Notes: a model not told the origin generated them from the letters alone. Positions 45,800 through 55,503 are shown, counted from the first letter of the stretch. The stretch: DNA of 64,000 nucleotides from JAPLIS01 sp963719415 (GCA_963719415.1 OY970383.1:372001-436000); one strand, 5' to 3'. Numbers and translations: made by a program.

Positions 45800-46010
45800 A
45801 AACACCCTTTCTATTTATTCTTGCTAGTTTATTCATGTATCTCGAACTATTTTACCTACTACACCTATTTTTACGCCTATTTTGAAACTTCAAAAACTAA
45901 CACAATACTATCAAATTATTATCTACCTATCCTATGAGATTATTTGCACTGCTTAAATAGACGTAAAAAAAGAGCTCTATTTTGTCAAAGTCCTTTTTTT
46001 CTAAAACCAA

Positions 46011-46739
46011 TTAACAATCTCTTTTTTCAAACTTTTTAGCAGCTTCTTCAAGCTTCATTATTACTCTAATTTTTTTTGTACATGCAGTTAAAACTGCTGT
46101 AGTTAATTTATTCTTGTCTATAGCAGGATCTTTTTTTACTACAGCATTTACTAAAGCGACTATAATAAGCATGACATCTGCATACGAATGTCCAAAATCA
46201 ATACCATTTATTAAAAAATCAAAAACATTCAGAGAGCGATTACCCTCAACAACTTTGGCTTCAATATCAAGACCATAGTCTAATAAAAATTGAACTATTG
46301 TATAATTGCCTAACATAATCGCCAATAAAAGAACTGACGGTCCTTTTTCAATCTCTGCTCCATGCTCTACCAAAAATTTTACGAGTTCAAAATCTTCTTT
46401 ACCACTTTTTTGACGAGTATTCCACTGCTTATTCCGTTTTCTCTCTAAAACGCCCCCCAGCGGATAATATTTCATATCTCCAACAGAGCAAACCGCATTA
46501 ATATCTGCACCCATATTAATTAAATTACGAATCTCATCATCGTTGTTAAACCAAATAGCAAAGCCTAACTGCTCGTTTAACTCTACTTGCTTATTAGATT
46601 GATTATCTGGTTGATCCAAAATCTCATTAGTTTCTTGAACAGGCTGTCCTGTTTCAACTGTTTCTTGACAGGCATGTAGCGATAACATAACAAAAGAGAC
46701 TGATAACAATAAAAGCACTCTACTTTTTATATTGTTCAT
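46011..46739 (-). CDS. Ankyrin-repeat lipoprotein
   Basis: A 242-residue protein with a lipoprotein signal: a hydrophobic run ending in LSLHAC (Cys24), the expected lipobox position. Mature part: a Gln/Asn-rich linker, then about four degenerate ankyrin units (EIRNLINMGADINAV, LVKFLVEHGAEIEK, IVQFLLDYGLDIEAK). It ends KRDC; a terminal Cys is not a CaaX box. Likely anchored in a bacterial membrane rather than released. Confidence 0.8.
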   Translation of the reverse strand: MNNIKSRVLLLLSVSFVMLSLHACQETVETGQPVQETNEILDQPDNQSNKQVELNEQLGFAIWFNNDDEIRNLINMGADINAVCSVGDMKYYPLGGVLERKRNKQWNTRQKSGKEDFELVKFLVEHGAEIEKGPSVLLLAIMLGNYTIVQFLLDYGLDIEAKVVEGNRSLNVFDFLINGIDFGHSYADVMLIIVALVNAVVKKDPAIDKNKLTTAVLTACTKKIRVIMKLEEAAKKFEKRDC

Positions 46740-46948
46740 AACCTAAAATCTCCCGTAATTAATTAAAAAAATATACATATAACCCAAAACACGCATAACC
46801 AAAAATATATTATATAAAAAATATATACAAAAAAAAGCATACTTTAAAAAAACATACCTAACATAACATGTTATAGCAATTTTATTTAATTACCCCAAAT
46901 TTAAAAGTATAATAAAATAATACCAAGCAAAAATTAAGCATAAAAAAA

Positions 46949-46972
46949 GGAATCCTGTTTCTGCAGGATCCC
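46949..46972 (-). terminator. Terminator after the gene at 46998
   Basis: On the minus strand GGGATCCTG, loop CAGAAA, CAGGATTCC is followed by TTTTTTT, a standard rho-independent terminator 26 bases after the stop of the secreted protein gene. Confidence 0.75.
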
Positions 46973-46997
46973 TAAATTTCTAAAAAACATCAGTCAA

Positions 46998-48314
46998 TCA
47001 AAATATATTTAACTTTGTTTTACTTAGATACTTGCCAAAAAACCATATCCAGTAATGAATCGACATCCATGGTAAATCATATGTCTCTGCTAGCACAACA
47101 TATCGCTCATAGATCATTGGTCGATTTGAATTAATAAGTCGCGCATTATCTGGTCTTGAAGCATCAGCTGGAAGTATTTTAATACAATGATTTCTAACTA
47201 TTGGCCCCTCATTAAATATATATTTTTTTCCATCAAAACATTCTTTCGTCAGCATTAAACCAACACCATAAGGCTTTAATATTTTTTTCAATGACCCAGA
47301 TAAGTATGCCTCACTCCCATCTTTGTCTTTACTTTCATCGCCTTCTGCTCGCTCCAAATATTCTACGATACCATAGTTTTTATCCAAATCAACGCCCATA
47401 TATATATTAGCTTGTAAGTACGGTTTTTGAACAAGATCTGCTACATACATGTCAACGGAATCATACACAAACATCTTCAATTTGTGTTGGGGATATGCTT
47501 GCTCAATCCATTGAAATAGCTGAACGAAACCAGCATGCCTTCTTTGTATATCAGCTTCAACATAATAAATACGGTAAAAATCCATCATTTGTATATTATT
47601 TTCTACAAAATAAAACTCCTCCCTCTTCCGATCTTTTTTGACATTATTCATAGATTTAATATAGTTTTTATATTCCGTATCAATAAAAACTATATTAAGA
47701 CTTATCCCCTTTTTATTTTTTTCAAATAGTTTGGTAATTAAAATAAGATCTTGGAACAAACCACCAGAACCAACATCCACCAAAGTTATCCCGCCGCCAT
47801 CTCTATTGGCCTCTACGTTCAATTGATTCTCTAATTCACTAACAACTTTCTCTTCAAATCGCTTTCGAGCTTGCGATATATCATCAAGCCGACTTAAAGA
47901 ACAAGGATTAAATCCTCCGCAACATTCTGTAAGCATGCCCACCGAATTACCTTTATTTTCCAAACAAATACCATTATTTATTTGAGCAAGTTTTGTATTC
48001 AATGTTTTTTCTGAAAACAATTCAAGTGACTGAGAATCAGATACTTCATACATATACTTCCAGTACAAATTTCCCTTTTTTTCTAAAAGAACTGAAGGAT
48101 TAAAAATAATTTCATCTTTAATTCTTTTAATTTCGTGTGGCGGTATCTCATCTAAAAATTCTCTACCTACTTTTACCATTTGATTCTCGCGCAATTTCCA
48201 TGAACTACCAAAAAGTGGTTGATCGGGCATTGCCTGTAGCTGATGAAAAAACAGTGCGACCATCAAAAAAAAATGGCCAAAAGTACGTGCATATATAGAT
48301 AAAATACGTATCAT
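46998..48314 (-). CDS. Secreted Rossmann-like protein, paralogue A
   Basis: About 438 residues from ATG 48314, with GGGGAG eight bases upstream. Signal peptide (FGHFFLMVALFFHQLQA). The centre has a nucleotide-fold-like motif, TLVDVGSGGLFQDLILI, and 20-odd residues later NIVFIDTEYKNYI, as in methyltransferase motif I and the acidic end of strand 2. Further conserved blocks shared with the paralogue at 48806: IYMGVDLD, AEGDES, SEAYLSGSLKKILKPYGVGL. No named family recognised; an exported methyltransferase-like protein is a guess. Confidence 0.75.
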   Translation of the reverse strand: MIRILSIYARTFGHFFLMVALFFHQLQAMPDQPLFGSSWKLRENQMVKVGREFLDEIPPHEIKRIKDEIIFNPSVLLEKKGNLYWKYMYEVSDSQSLELFSEKTLNTKLAQINNGICLENKGNSVGMLTECCGGFNPCSLSRLDDISQARKRFEEKVVSELENQLNVEANRDGGGITLVDVGSGGLFQDLILITKLFEKNKKGISLNIVFIDTEYKNYIKSMNNVKKDRKREEFYFVENNIQMMDFYRIYYVEADIQRRHAGFVQLFQWIEQAYPQHKLKMFVYDSVDMYVADLVQKPYLQANIYMGVDLDKNYGIVEYLERAEGDESKDKDGSEAYLSGSLKKILKPYGVGLMLTKECFDGKKYIFNEGPIVRNHCIKILPADASRPDNARLINSNRPMIYERYVVLAETYDLPWMSIHYWIWFFGKYLSKTKLNIF

Positions 48315-48527
48315 AGTCAATTCTCCCCATTTTCTTTAATATGCAGCGCAAGACCCTAAAAGACAATATGTTCCAGCACTAAATATACAGCCTTTTTAAA
48401 CTTTTGTCTATTTTAACAAAGATATTTGATTCAGATTGAATTAATTAAATGTCTTAGCTTCGTAGGCCGCTTAACGACTATTACATAAAAAAGGATAGTA
48501 ATGAGTAGTAAAGAAATTATTGTTTCA

Positions 48528-48796
48528 ATCTCACACCCCCCGTCTATGATATCAATCCAACGCCTATAGAAATAGCTCTACACGTTCTTACCACATCAAT
48601 TGATCTTTACGATACTACTGCGTCAATAGAAACCGCGCTGTCGGTTGCACAAGAATTTCGCTTAAGCGAAACTGAAGCACTGTCTATTATCAAAAAAGTT
48701 AACTTAGCCGTAAAACAATGGCGATCAGTTGCCTCTCAATTTGGTTTATCCAAACAAGAATGTGATAGAATGTCCAGCGCTTTTGTATACAAATAA
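48528..48796 (+). pseudogene. HipA-like toxin gene, C-terminal relic
   Basis: An open stretch of about 88 codons without a proper start reads LTPPVYDINPTPIEI, LSVAQEFRLSETEAL, VNLAVKQWRSVASQFGLS and ends DRMSSAFVYK-stop. This is the C-terminal end of HipA kinases (the P-x-YD-x-NP pattern and the WRxxA..GLS..E helix). The kinase core is absent and the frame closes at a TAA upstream (48509), so only a remnant of a toxin-antitoxin locus remains between the two paralogous secreted genes. Confidence 0.8.
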
Positions 48797-48805
48797 ACAA
48801 ATAGG

Positions 48806-50233
48806 CTACATGCCGAATAGCCGCCTCCAGATATGAATCGGCAACAATGGTCGACGATATGACTCTTTCACCACAAAGTAACGACCTGATAATTGCGGTG
48901 TTTCTAGACTTACCAATGCTGAATCATCTGGTCTTGGAGCATTTTCGGGCAATAACTCAAAACAATGATTTATCACACCTGGTGCTTGAGGTAAATCAGA
49001 GCATTTTTTAAGCATAAGTCCAACGCCATAGGGCTTTAATATTATTCTCAATGGTGCTGACAAATACGCTTCGCTCCCATTTTTATATTCACTGCTATCA
49101 CCCTCTGCATATTTTAAATACCTTAAAAAATCACGGCTTTCATCTAAATCAGCTCCCATATATATATTAGCTGCTAAATGCGGATTTTCTGCTAAAGCTG
49201 CCACATACTTTTCAACAGAGTCATACAAAAAAATGTCATATCTGTGTTGAGGATACGCTTGAGTAAGCCATCGTGATAATTGAGTAAAGCGAAGATGAGT
49301 TTTTTGTATGCTATATTCATCGTGGTCGTATTCTGCTGTCTCTCTCGTTTCTTTATTATTCATAGCCGCTATATATTTTTTATAGATTCTATCAATACAA
49401 ACAAGATTAACGCCTATACCCCCTTGCTTATCCTTATATCTTTCGCCTATTTGAGTCATTAAAACAAGATCCTGAAACAGATCACATGAACCAACATTAA
49501 CTAAAGTTACCGGACCGCCACGCTCTAATCTCAATTGGCGCTTTAATTTATTACCCACAACCATTTCTTCAAATAACAAACGAGCTTTCCCCGTATCAGT
49601 AAACCGAGTTAAAGCACAAGGTCGTTCTCCCTCAACGCAACTAAAAGTTCCAACACATTCATCAAGCGCCCACAAAGGATTATCTTGCCTATTTCGTGAT
49701 ACAATGCTCTCTTTTATCAAAGCAGCCACCATAGCGGGGTCCATCCACTTAGTCGGATCATCAGGGTTATTTGAATCATCTCTATCTGGATTTGGCATAT
49801 AACCACTTAAATATCCTTGCTCAGGATCTACAACAGAAACTTGATGTTTCCATAGTGAAACTTGATTTCTACCAAGAAGTTTTGAGGGGTTATGAATAAT
49901 TTCTTGTTTAAGTTTTTCTATTTCTTCTGGTGGTATTTCACCTGAAGGACGCCTACCTCTGCACCCAATTAATTGATTATCACGTATTATAACTGAAGCT
50001 CCAAAAGGTGGTGATTCTTCGCCACTTTTTACTCTAGCCAATAGCGCTGGCCGAGAGGCTTCTTTAAATCGATCTAATTCTCGACTAAAAGCGTACTGCT
50101 CATAAGCATTAGCCGCCGTAATCGATGCGAGTGTAATGGCAAAACTGACAGGATCATATGATCCCATTGCTTGTAACGGACATGATAACGATATGAGAGA
50201 ACAAAAAACTACAACATTTTTGAGAAAAACCAT
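48806..50233 (-). CDS. Secreted Rossmann-like protein, paralogue B
   Basis: About 475 residues from ATG 50233, with AAAGAG about nine bases upstream. Signal peptide (VFLKNVVVFCSLISLSCPLQA). Same plan as paralogue A at 46998: shared EIPPEEIEKLKQEIIHNPSK region near the start, core VTLVNVGSCDLFQDLVLM and NLVCIDRIYKKYI, then IYMGADLDES, AEGDSSEY, EAYLSAPLRIILKPYGVGL. It has an extra N-terminal segment and an insertion (NPDRDDSNNPDDPTKW). Function unknown. Confidence 0.76.
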   Translation of the reverse strand: MVFLKNVVVFCSLISLSCPLQAMGSYDPVSFAITLASITAANAYEQYAFSRELDRFKEASRPALLARVKSGEESPPFGASVIIRDNQLIGCRGRRPSGEIPPEEIEKLKQEIIHNPSKLLGRNQVSLWKHQVSVVDPEQGYLSGYMPNPDRDDSNNPDDPTKWMDPAMVAALIKESIVSRNRQDNPLWALDECVGTFSCVEGERPCALTRFTDTGKARLLFEEMVVGNKLKRQLRLERGGPVTLVNVGSCDLFQDLVLMTQIGERYKDKQGGIGVNLVCIDRIYKKYIAAMNNKETRETAEYDHDEYSIQKTHLRFTQLSRWLTQAYPQHRYDIFLYDSVEKYVAALAENPHLAANIYMGADLDESRDFLRYLKYAEGDSSEYKNGSEAYLSAPLRIILKPYGVGLMLKKCSDLPQAPGVINHCFELLPENAPRPDDSALVSLETPQLSGRYFVVKESYRRPLLPIHIWRRLFGM

Positions 50234-50299
50234 GCTAAACAACTCTTTCTTTATTTTTATAAATTTATTTATTTTTATGTACCTATTCTCGCAATACTT

Positions 50300-51274
50300 T
50301 TATACATTTATTCTTGCAATTCGATGAAGCAAAGCCTTTATATCTTCGGCAACCACCACCCTTTCTCCCACACCTTCTAATCGAACACCGTCTAGATCTT
50401 TCATGATAAGAGTGCCGCCATTATCTACAAAGAAGCTCTGTGATTCTAATACCTGATTAATATAAAAAATTATATCTTCGGCGCTATATGCACCATAATG
50501 CCGATCGTTTTCTCTCGTGATATAATTCTCTGCTAGTCGAAGTTTAACAAGTGAATCCAACATAATCAACTTAGAAACATTCCGAAAATCATTTTCTAAT
50601 ACAAGCTTACCTGCTACAACCTTCTCTTTCAAAAAAGCTAATCTGAGTCGAAAAAGATGCAAATAGGCTAACAATGGTCCCTTTTGTTTAAATCCATTAA
50701 AAAAATTAAAAAAACTATTATTTTTTACACTATTATTTAATTCTTCTAACTTATAAGAGAGCGCAAGTTCCTCAATCGTTTTACTATTTCTTATTCTTTT
50801 ATCTAAATGTACAAACCACACATCAAAAGCAGATCTTTTTCTATTTCTCACTATCTCTTCATATTGTATATCTTTCAAATCGCTAGAAGCTAAATTCATC
50901 CATACAAGATCATTAAAACGATTAAAAAATAAAAACTTTTCTTCCTGTATACTTTCAGCCCCTATATCTCCTATTTTTTGTTGCCATTCTTCAAGCTCAG
51001 AGTATACAGACTTTCTTGTTTTTAGAAATTCTACTTCTTCTTTTCCGCTCTCTATTTTTATATCACTTATTTCAATATCTTTTATTTCTAGATCGTCTAT
51101 TTTTTTTTTACCATTTTCTATTTGCCGTATTTCTCTAGCTGCTGATCGCTCTCTTTCTTCATCCTGAGGATTCCGATATAATATAAGTTGACTTGCTTGA
51201 GCGCCCACAAAAATAGGAGAAAAACTAATCAACCTACAAATAAAGAATAATGAAAAAACTATTTTTTTATACAT
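50300..51274 (-). CDS. Secreted coiled-coil-like protein, unknown
   Basis: A 324-residue protein with GAGGT five bases before the ATG. Signal peptide (IVFSLFFICRLISFSPIFVGA). The mature part is highly charged and helical (NPQDEERERSAAREIRQIEN, KKIDDLEIKDIEISDIKI), with a leucine-rich C-terminal half. No family recognised. It is in line with, and 67 bp upstream of, the paralogue B gene. Confidence 0.72.
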   Translation of the reverse strand: MYKKIVFSLFFICRLISFSPIFVGAQASQLILYRNPQDEERERSAAREIRQIENGKKKIDDLEIKDIEISDIKIESGKEEVEFLKTRKSVYSELEEWQQKIGDIGAESIQEEKFLFFNRFNDLVWMNLASSDLKDIQYEEIVRNRKRSAFDVWFVHLDKRIRNSKTIEELALSYKLEELNNSVKNNSFFNFFNGFKQKGPLLAYLHLFRLRLAFLKEKVVAGKLVLENDFRNVSKLIMLDSLVKLRLAENYITRENDRHYGAYSAEDIIFYINQVLESQSFFVDNGGTLIMKDLDGVRLEGVGERVVVAEDIKALLHRIARINV

Positions 51275-51356
51275 ATACTACCTCACTTTTAAGTCTTTAT
51301 CGATAAGCTAAAACTCCTCTTTAAGTAGAGCTTTTTCAAAATCATCAGTCTTTCTT

Positions 51357-52445
51357 TTATTTTAGATTAACAGGTAAAGCTTGATACATAAATGCCTGAT
51401 GTCCATATAAACTCTTAAACGCATCTTTTACTTCCTGATCACTATTCTGCACATGCATTGCTTTAAGAACTATCGGTGAGATTGTCCAAATATAAGAGCC
51501 TAATGCCCCTACCATTGGTTGAACATTATCTACATTAATAACGGCTGCACCAACTACTTCATAATCTATTTCAACTTTTTGCTCGTTAAAAATAAGATCT
51601 ATAACAGCTTGCTGATATTTTACATTAGGTTGAGATGATATAAACAAAACACTTTTAATTTCTGAATGATCTTGCAACCAACTAATTAATTCCAATATTG
51701 TTGTTACCGTAGTAGGCCTCGGCAAATCACGAGCTGGCGTATCAATAACATGAAGCGAAAGTCCATAATTATTTATATCTGATTTACTATAAGCATAACG
51801 CATGAGATGCGTCTCTGTTAATTTTTGCCAATCATCAATACCTAATTCTTTTGCTCTATGTACAAGCTCAATTTCAGAGCCATCAATATTTTTAGTAACA
51901 TAACGTTCTCCACCCAACAATATAATAGCGCCCGCTTTCAGACCATTTTTAATAAGACTAGTACCATATTCAATACGATTATGAATTGCTGGAGTTGTAG
52001 CCCCCAAAATGCAAATAGCATCAAAAGAATTTTTTGCTGGTATTACAGAATCTACAAACCCTAATGTTTTCATACACGATAAAATTTTTGCTTTCTCTAC
52101 GTTCATCCAATTAATTGGCTTAACTTCCCAACGTTCAGTGTTTCCCGTTCGAATAAAAAAATGCTTTTGTGTTTGATCTATCAAAGTAACTATATCAGCA
52201 ACTAATTGATCTTTCGATTGTCTTGCCGGAAAAATATCTTCTTTTATTGATGATAAACTAAAAAGATTACGAAGCGCTTCTTTTTCTTTCTCTTTTGCAA
52301 AACCATACGCATCTAAAACGCAATCAAGAGTATACTCTTGACTATACTTTTGATTGCTCTCTTTATTTTGATAAAGACTATAGCTTACAATACTAACAAA
52401 AGCTGCTAACAAAATTACTGGAAATTTAAAAAAATAAGTTTTCAC
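51357..52445 (-). CDS. Membrane-anchored protein with possible DUF218/YdcF-like fold
   Basis: A 362-residue protein from a GTG start with GAGG about ten bases upstream. One N-terminal hydrophobic segment (FFKFPVILLAAFVSIVSYSL) anchors or exports it. The middle has FDAICILGATTPAIHNRIEYG, GLKAGAIILLGGERY and later ELISWLQDHSEIKSVLFISS, which recall the DUF218 (YdcF/SanA) layout of an alpha/beta fold with an early acidic strand end. The match is loose. Function unknown. Confidence 0.68.
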   Translation of the reverse strand: MKTYFFKFPVILLAAFVSIVSYSLYQNKESNQKYSQEYTLDCVLDAYGFAKEKEKEALRNLFSLSSIKEDIFPARQSKDQLVADIVTLIDQTQKHFFIRTGNTERWEVKPINWMNVEKAKILSCMKTLGFVDSVIPAKNSFDAICILGATTPAIHNRIEYGTSLIKNGLKAGAIILLGGERYVTKNIDGSEIELVHRAKELGIDDWQKLTETHLMRYAYSKSDINNYGLSLHVIDTPARDLPRPTTVTTILELISWLQDHSEIKSVLFISSQPNVKYQQAVIDLIFNEQKVEIDYEVVGAAVINVDNVQPMVGALGSYIWTISPIVLKAMHVQNSDQEVKDAFKSLYGHQAFMYQALPVNLK

Positions 52446-52540
52446 TTTCTAATCCTCACCATCTATTTGTTATATTTTTTTACAACTATCATAAAATAGT
52501 AGGGACTTGTCATACTCATGATTATAGCCTCGAGAAGGCA

Positions 52541-53110
52541 TTATCCTGCGGGCTCAAACTTAAGAGCTTGCTCTTTCGAACAATTCCAAAACACTCTTTT
52601 ATTTACATCCCCTTTTTGAGCGCCGTGAGCACATAGAAAATCAATTAATTCTCGAGATTTTCGTTCTTCTATAGCTTTATCAAGAGGAGTCTGCCCCTCT
52701 CTATTTTGATCATTAATATCTGCTTTAGCTTTTAATAACAATTCTGCCACTTTATGATCTCTGGCAAAGTGTAAAGGAGTCTGTTCTCGCCTACTTAGTT
52801 GATTTGGATCTGCCTTACTTTGCAATAGAACTTCCACAATATTTCTTTTTCCTTCTGCTGCTGCAAGGCTTATAACAGGCAAACCATAGGGAGTTAGTAA
52901 CGCTGGATCAGCATTTCTACAACCAACAAGTTCTTCTACTTCTGAACCCACTTCTTCAAAAGCCTCCGAAGAATATACAGCTGGCCCATTTAATAGTTCC
53001 TGTAATTGCGCAGTTGCTATAGGATCATACATTTCTTGATGGGCAGCAGATAATAACTGAGTAAAAAAAACACAAACGGCTAAAACAGAAATCTTTTGCA
53101 TGCGATCCAT
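52541..53110 (-). CDS. Secreted small ankyrin-repeat protein
   Basis: A 189-residue protein: signal peptide (MQKISVLAVCVFFTQLLSAA; a start at 53101 is as plausible as 53110), a linker, and three to four ankyrin units (LPVISLAAAEGKRNIVEVLL, EQTPLHFARDHKVAELLL, EGQTPLDKAIEERKSRELID). Short tail without CaaX. Distinct in sequence from the ankyrin block at 2.6-8.9 kb. Confidence 0.83.
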   Translation of the reverse strand: MDRMQKISVLAVCVFFTQLLSAAHQEMYDPIATAQLQELLNGPAVYSSEAFEEVGSEVEELVGCRNADPALLTPYGLPVISLAAAEGKRNIVEVLLQSKADPNQLSRREQTPLHFARDHKVAELLLKAKADINDQNREGQTPLDKAIEERKSRELIDFLCAHGAQKGDVNKRVFWNCSKEQALKFEPAG

Positions 53111-53181
53111 TCAGGTAAGAGTATTATATTATTTTTGCACGTATATTATAGTATTTGCTTCAAATATAATCAATTTTTATT

Positions 53182-53260
53182 GCCAATTTTACGAGCACGG
53201 GCATAATTTTTCTGACTATTTAAATCAACAACCTATGAGGCTTTCCATACCTGTTTTAAT
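53182..53260 (-). pseudogene. Stray copy of a holA fragment
   Basis: About 78 bp (ATTTTACGAGCACGGGCATA through AACAACCT and on to CTGTTTTAATCAAC) match 54514-54591 inside the DNA polymerase III delta-like gene, in the same orientation. It ends where the metalloprotease-like gene ends. Too short to code for anything useful. Confidence 0.7.
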
Positions 53261-54288
53261 CAACTATTTTTTCCAAAATGAAAAATTGAAAATTGTTGCG
53301 ATAAAATTTTCTTTTTTATACCGACACATTTTCTTTCAGACATATGCGCTTCTAAAATGTGTGCAACATTTGCAGCTGATATATCTAAATTTTGATGATC
53401 ACTATCAATTGGTTCATTTCTTTCTCGTCTCCAATAGCCTTGCTTTAAAAAATGATAATGCAACAAGCGAGCTGTCAATTTATTGCGAGTTGCTGGAAAT
53501 TCTTCTGCAGTAATTTCTTGCTGTTTTATGACTGGCAATTCTATTTTTTTGCGTTGTACCGTAAAAACATCAAGATCAACATTACATTCATCGGCCTGAA
53601 TACGAAATAATACCTCAAAAATCATCTGACGATGACCATGCATTTGTTTTACATGCATTGCTTCATGTAATGCCGTACTTCGACACCAAACTGGATTTAT
53701 TAACCAATTATCAATTTCATTTGCATTGATTGTGATCGAAGGTGACACTGAATATATCTTGTCTATAACATGATATATTTTTTCTCCAAATAGTTTTTTA
53801 TAAGAATCTACATTACATACCCCTAGCGATGTAATTGCTGAACACTTTGATGGAACATATTGATCTTTGTTGCTATCACTACCAATATAAAGACCAACCC
53901 AGTAAGGATGAATGGAGCTTTCTATTAAAGCCGTTTCAAAAGCGTCTATTATCAAAAAAGGTAAAGCTGGATCTCTGAAAGCCTTGTAACCATCCGGTGG
54001 ACGCAATTGAAAAATGGCTGTATAATCAGCTTTCATTTTTTCACATTCTTCAAATTGTTCTTGTGTCCATTGTTCACCTCTTTCCATAGATAATAACGAT
54101 TCGAAAAAAACTTCATCCTCTTTTTGCAGTATATTATCAGCCAACTGTTTTGTAGTAAGCTTAGTCGGAGTATATTTTTTACGCTTACATCGAAAACAAT
54201 CAGCTATCCGTGAAGCCTCTAATTGGGTATTATAAATTGACCAAACAATCAATAAGAATATTTTTAATACAAGTCTCCTAGCGCTCAT
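53260..54288 (-). CDS. Secreted putative zinc metalloprotease (HEAMH)
   Basis: A 342-residue protein with signal peptide (RLVLKIFLLIVWSIYNTQLEA). A zinc-protease HExxH motif is clear: ALHEAMHVKQMH (His208, Glu209, His212), followed at 232-238 by ADECNVD, a plausible third-ligand segment of gluzincin type. Cysteines cluster just after the signal (CFRCKRKK). I cannot name the family. An exported protease acting in the periplasm or host is inferred. Start has only a weak Shine-Dalgarno. Confidence 0.75.
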   Translation of the reverse strand: MSARRLVLKIFLLIVWSIYNTQLEASRIADCFRCKRKKYTPTKLTTKQLADNILQKEDEVFFESLLSMERGEQWTQEQFEECEKMKADYTAIFQLRPPDGYKAFRDPALPFLIIDAFETALIESSIHPYWVGLYIGSDSNKDQYVPSKCSAITSLGVCNVDSYKKLFGEKIYHVIDKIYSVSPSITINANEIDNWLINPVWCRSTALHEAMHVKQMHGHRQMIFEVLFRIQADECNVDLDVFTVQRKKIELPVIKQQEITAEEFPATRNKLTARLLHYHFLKQGYWRRERNEPIDSDHQNLDISAANVAHILEAHMSERKCVGIKKKILSQQFSIFHFGKNS

Positions 54289-54341
54289 TCTTTAATAATA
54301 CGTATTATAGTTTTTAAAAACTATAATAAATTATACCAAGA

Positions 54342-55421
54342 TTAAGCAAACTGGCCAGACAAAAATTGAGAATAGAAAAAATCAAAACCTACCACAGTAC
54401 CACTCGTTTTAAAGCGATGATCGAGCGTGCAGAGAAAATCATGCGCTGCAATAAGTTCTTCTTTTTTATAATTACGCCAATCCTGATTTACAAAAGAAAA
54501 AGGAAGACGAAATGCAATTTTACGAGCACCAACATAATTTCTTTGACTGTTTAAATCAACAACCTGAGCTGCTCGCCATATCTGTTCTGACCAAAAAACA
54601 AACCAAAATTGTTCAGAGTACGCATCTGATAAACGACGCCATTGAGAAAAAAATAGTTTACTGTCTTTTTGAAAAAACGATTGACTTAAACTAAATAATG
54701 ATTGCTCACAAACAATAAGAGCAGGAAGCCAATCTGAAAAAAAAGACCGATCTTGTAGACCTAATCGTACGTAATTTGTCAGCATACATGCTTGTTCTAG
54801 CGATAAAAATTCAACATGCTTAAATAAAAGTTCTATAGATTTCTTAACGCTGCTTGATAAAATAATAGAATACCAGGTCAATAGCTGACTGAACAATAGG
54901 CTATCAATACGTACTGGCAAACTAATAACTGATATATGCTCGTCATTAATGCTTTTATCTTGTGGCACATACAGAATAAGCGTATGGGGTCCTTTATATG
55001 TTTCTATGTAACGATATAGGTCTTTATTTTTTGCCGCGATATTGCCACTTTTTTCACCCGTATCAGTATCAATTTCTGTAAAAAAATAGGTCTGACTTGC
55101 CCCCAAAAAAGTAGTCGATAGTCTATTTTTGAGAGAAAAGAAATCTTCTTGTTTAATATCGATAGTCTCGATATTAGTACTAAAATTGACTCTATTATTA
55201 AAATTAATAGATAATATATTTTTTAGTTGCATAAAAAAGAGTAGCGGATATTCAGTGCCAGTAAAAACAAGCGTACGTTGTTTAGAAAAAAAGTTTGCTG
55301 GTTCAGATATTATATTAAAACCTGCGTCAGCTTCTTTTACCTTAGATTTTGTATTCGATTTTGCCTGAAATTCTGCAATAATCTGAGTTTCTGTAATAAA
55401 TTGAGAGAAACTAATATGCAT
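54342..55421 (-). CDS. DNA polymerase III delta subunit-like protein (HolA-like)
   Basis: A 359-residue protein without signal peptide, unlike its neighbours. The layout fits HolA, the clamp-loader delta subunit: an early strand FTGTEYPLLFFMQ, a FFTEIDTD region, LILYVPQD, then an all-helical C-terminal part with VRLGLQDRSFF and a closing SGTVVGFDFFYSQFLSG like the usual HolA end. No Walker motif, as expected for delta. Sequence similarity is weak, so this is a family-layout call. An internal 78-bp piece is duplicated at 53182. Confidence 0.55.
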   Translation of the reverse strand: MHISFSQFITETQIIAEFQAKSNTKSKVKEADAGFNIISEPANFFSKQRTLVFTGTEYPLLFFMQLKNILSINFNNRVNFSTNIETIDIKQEDFFSLKNRLSTTFLGASQTYFFTEIDTDTGEKSGNIAAKNKDLYRYIETYKGPHTLILYVPQDKSINDEHISVISLPVRIDSLLFSQLLTWYSIILSSSVKKSIELLFKHVEFLSLEQACMLTNYVRLGLQDRSFFSDWLPALIVCEQSLFSLSQSFFQKDSKLFFSQWRRLSDAYSEQFWFVFWSEQIWRAAQVVDLNSQRNYVGARKIAFRLPFSFVNQDWRNYKKEELIAAHDFLCTLDHRFKTSGTVVGFDFFYSQFLSGQFA

Positions 55422-55453
55422 AATAGCCCATAATAAACTAATAAATATTTTAA

Positions 55454-55503
55454 GAACATAAAGCGAGAAACATACTATTCAGTATACTTCCCGCTTTATG
55501 TTC
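55454..55503 (-). terminator. Long hairpin terminator
   Basis: GAACATAAAGCGAGAAAC at 55454-55471 and onward pairs with the complement ending at 55503, a stem of about 23 bp with few mismatches around ATTC. It lies 50 bases after the minus-strand gene ending at 55554 and is probably its terminator. Confidence 0.75.

Noticed and set aside
46011..46739. CaaX-like end in the ankyrin lipoprotein (KRDC)
   Set aside because: The cysteine is the last residue, not fourth from the end, so it is not a CaaX box. The protein already has a bacterial lipobox.
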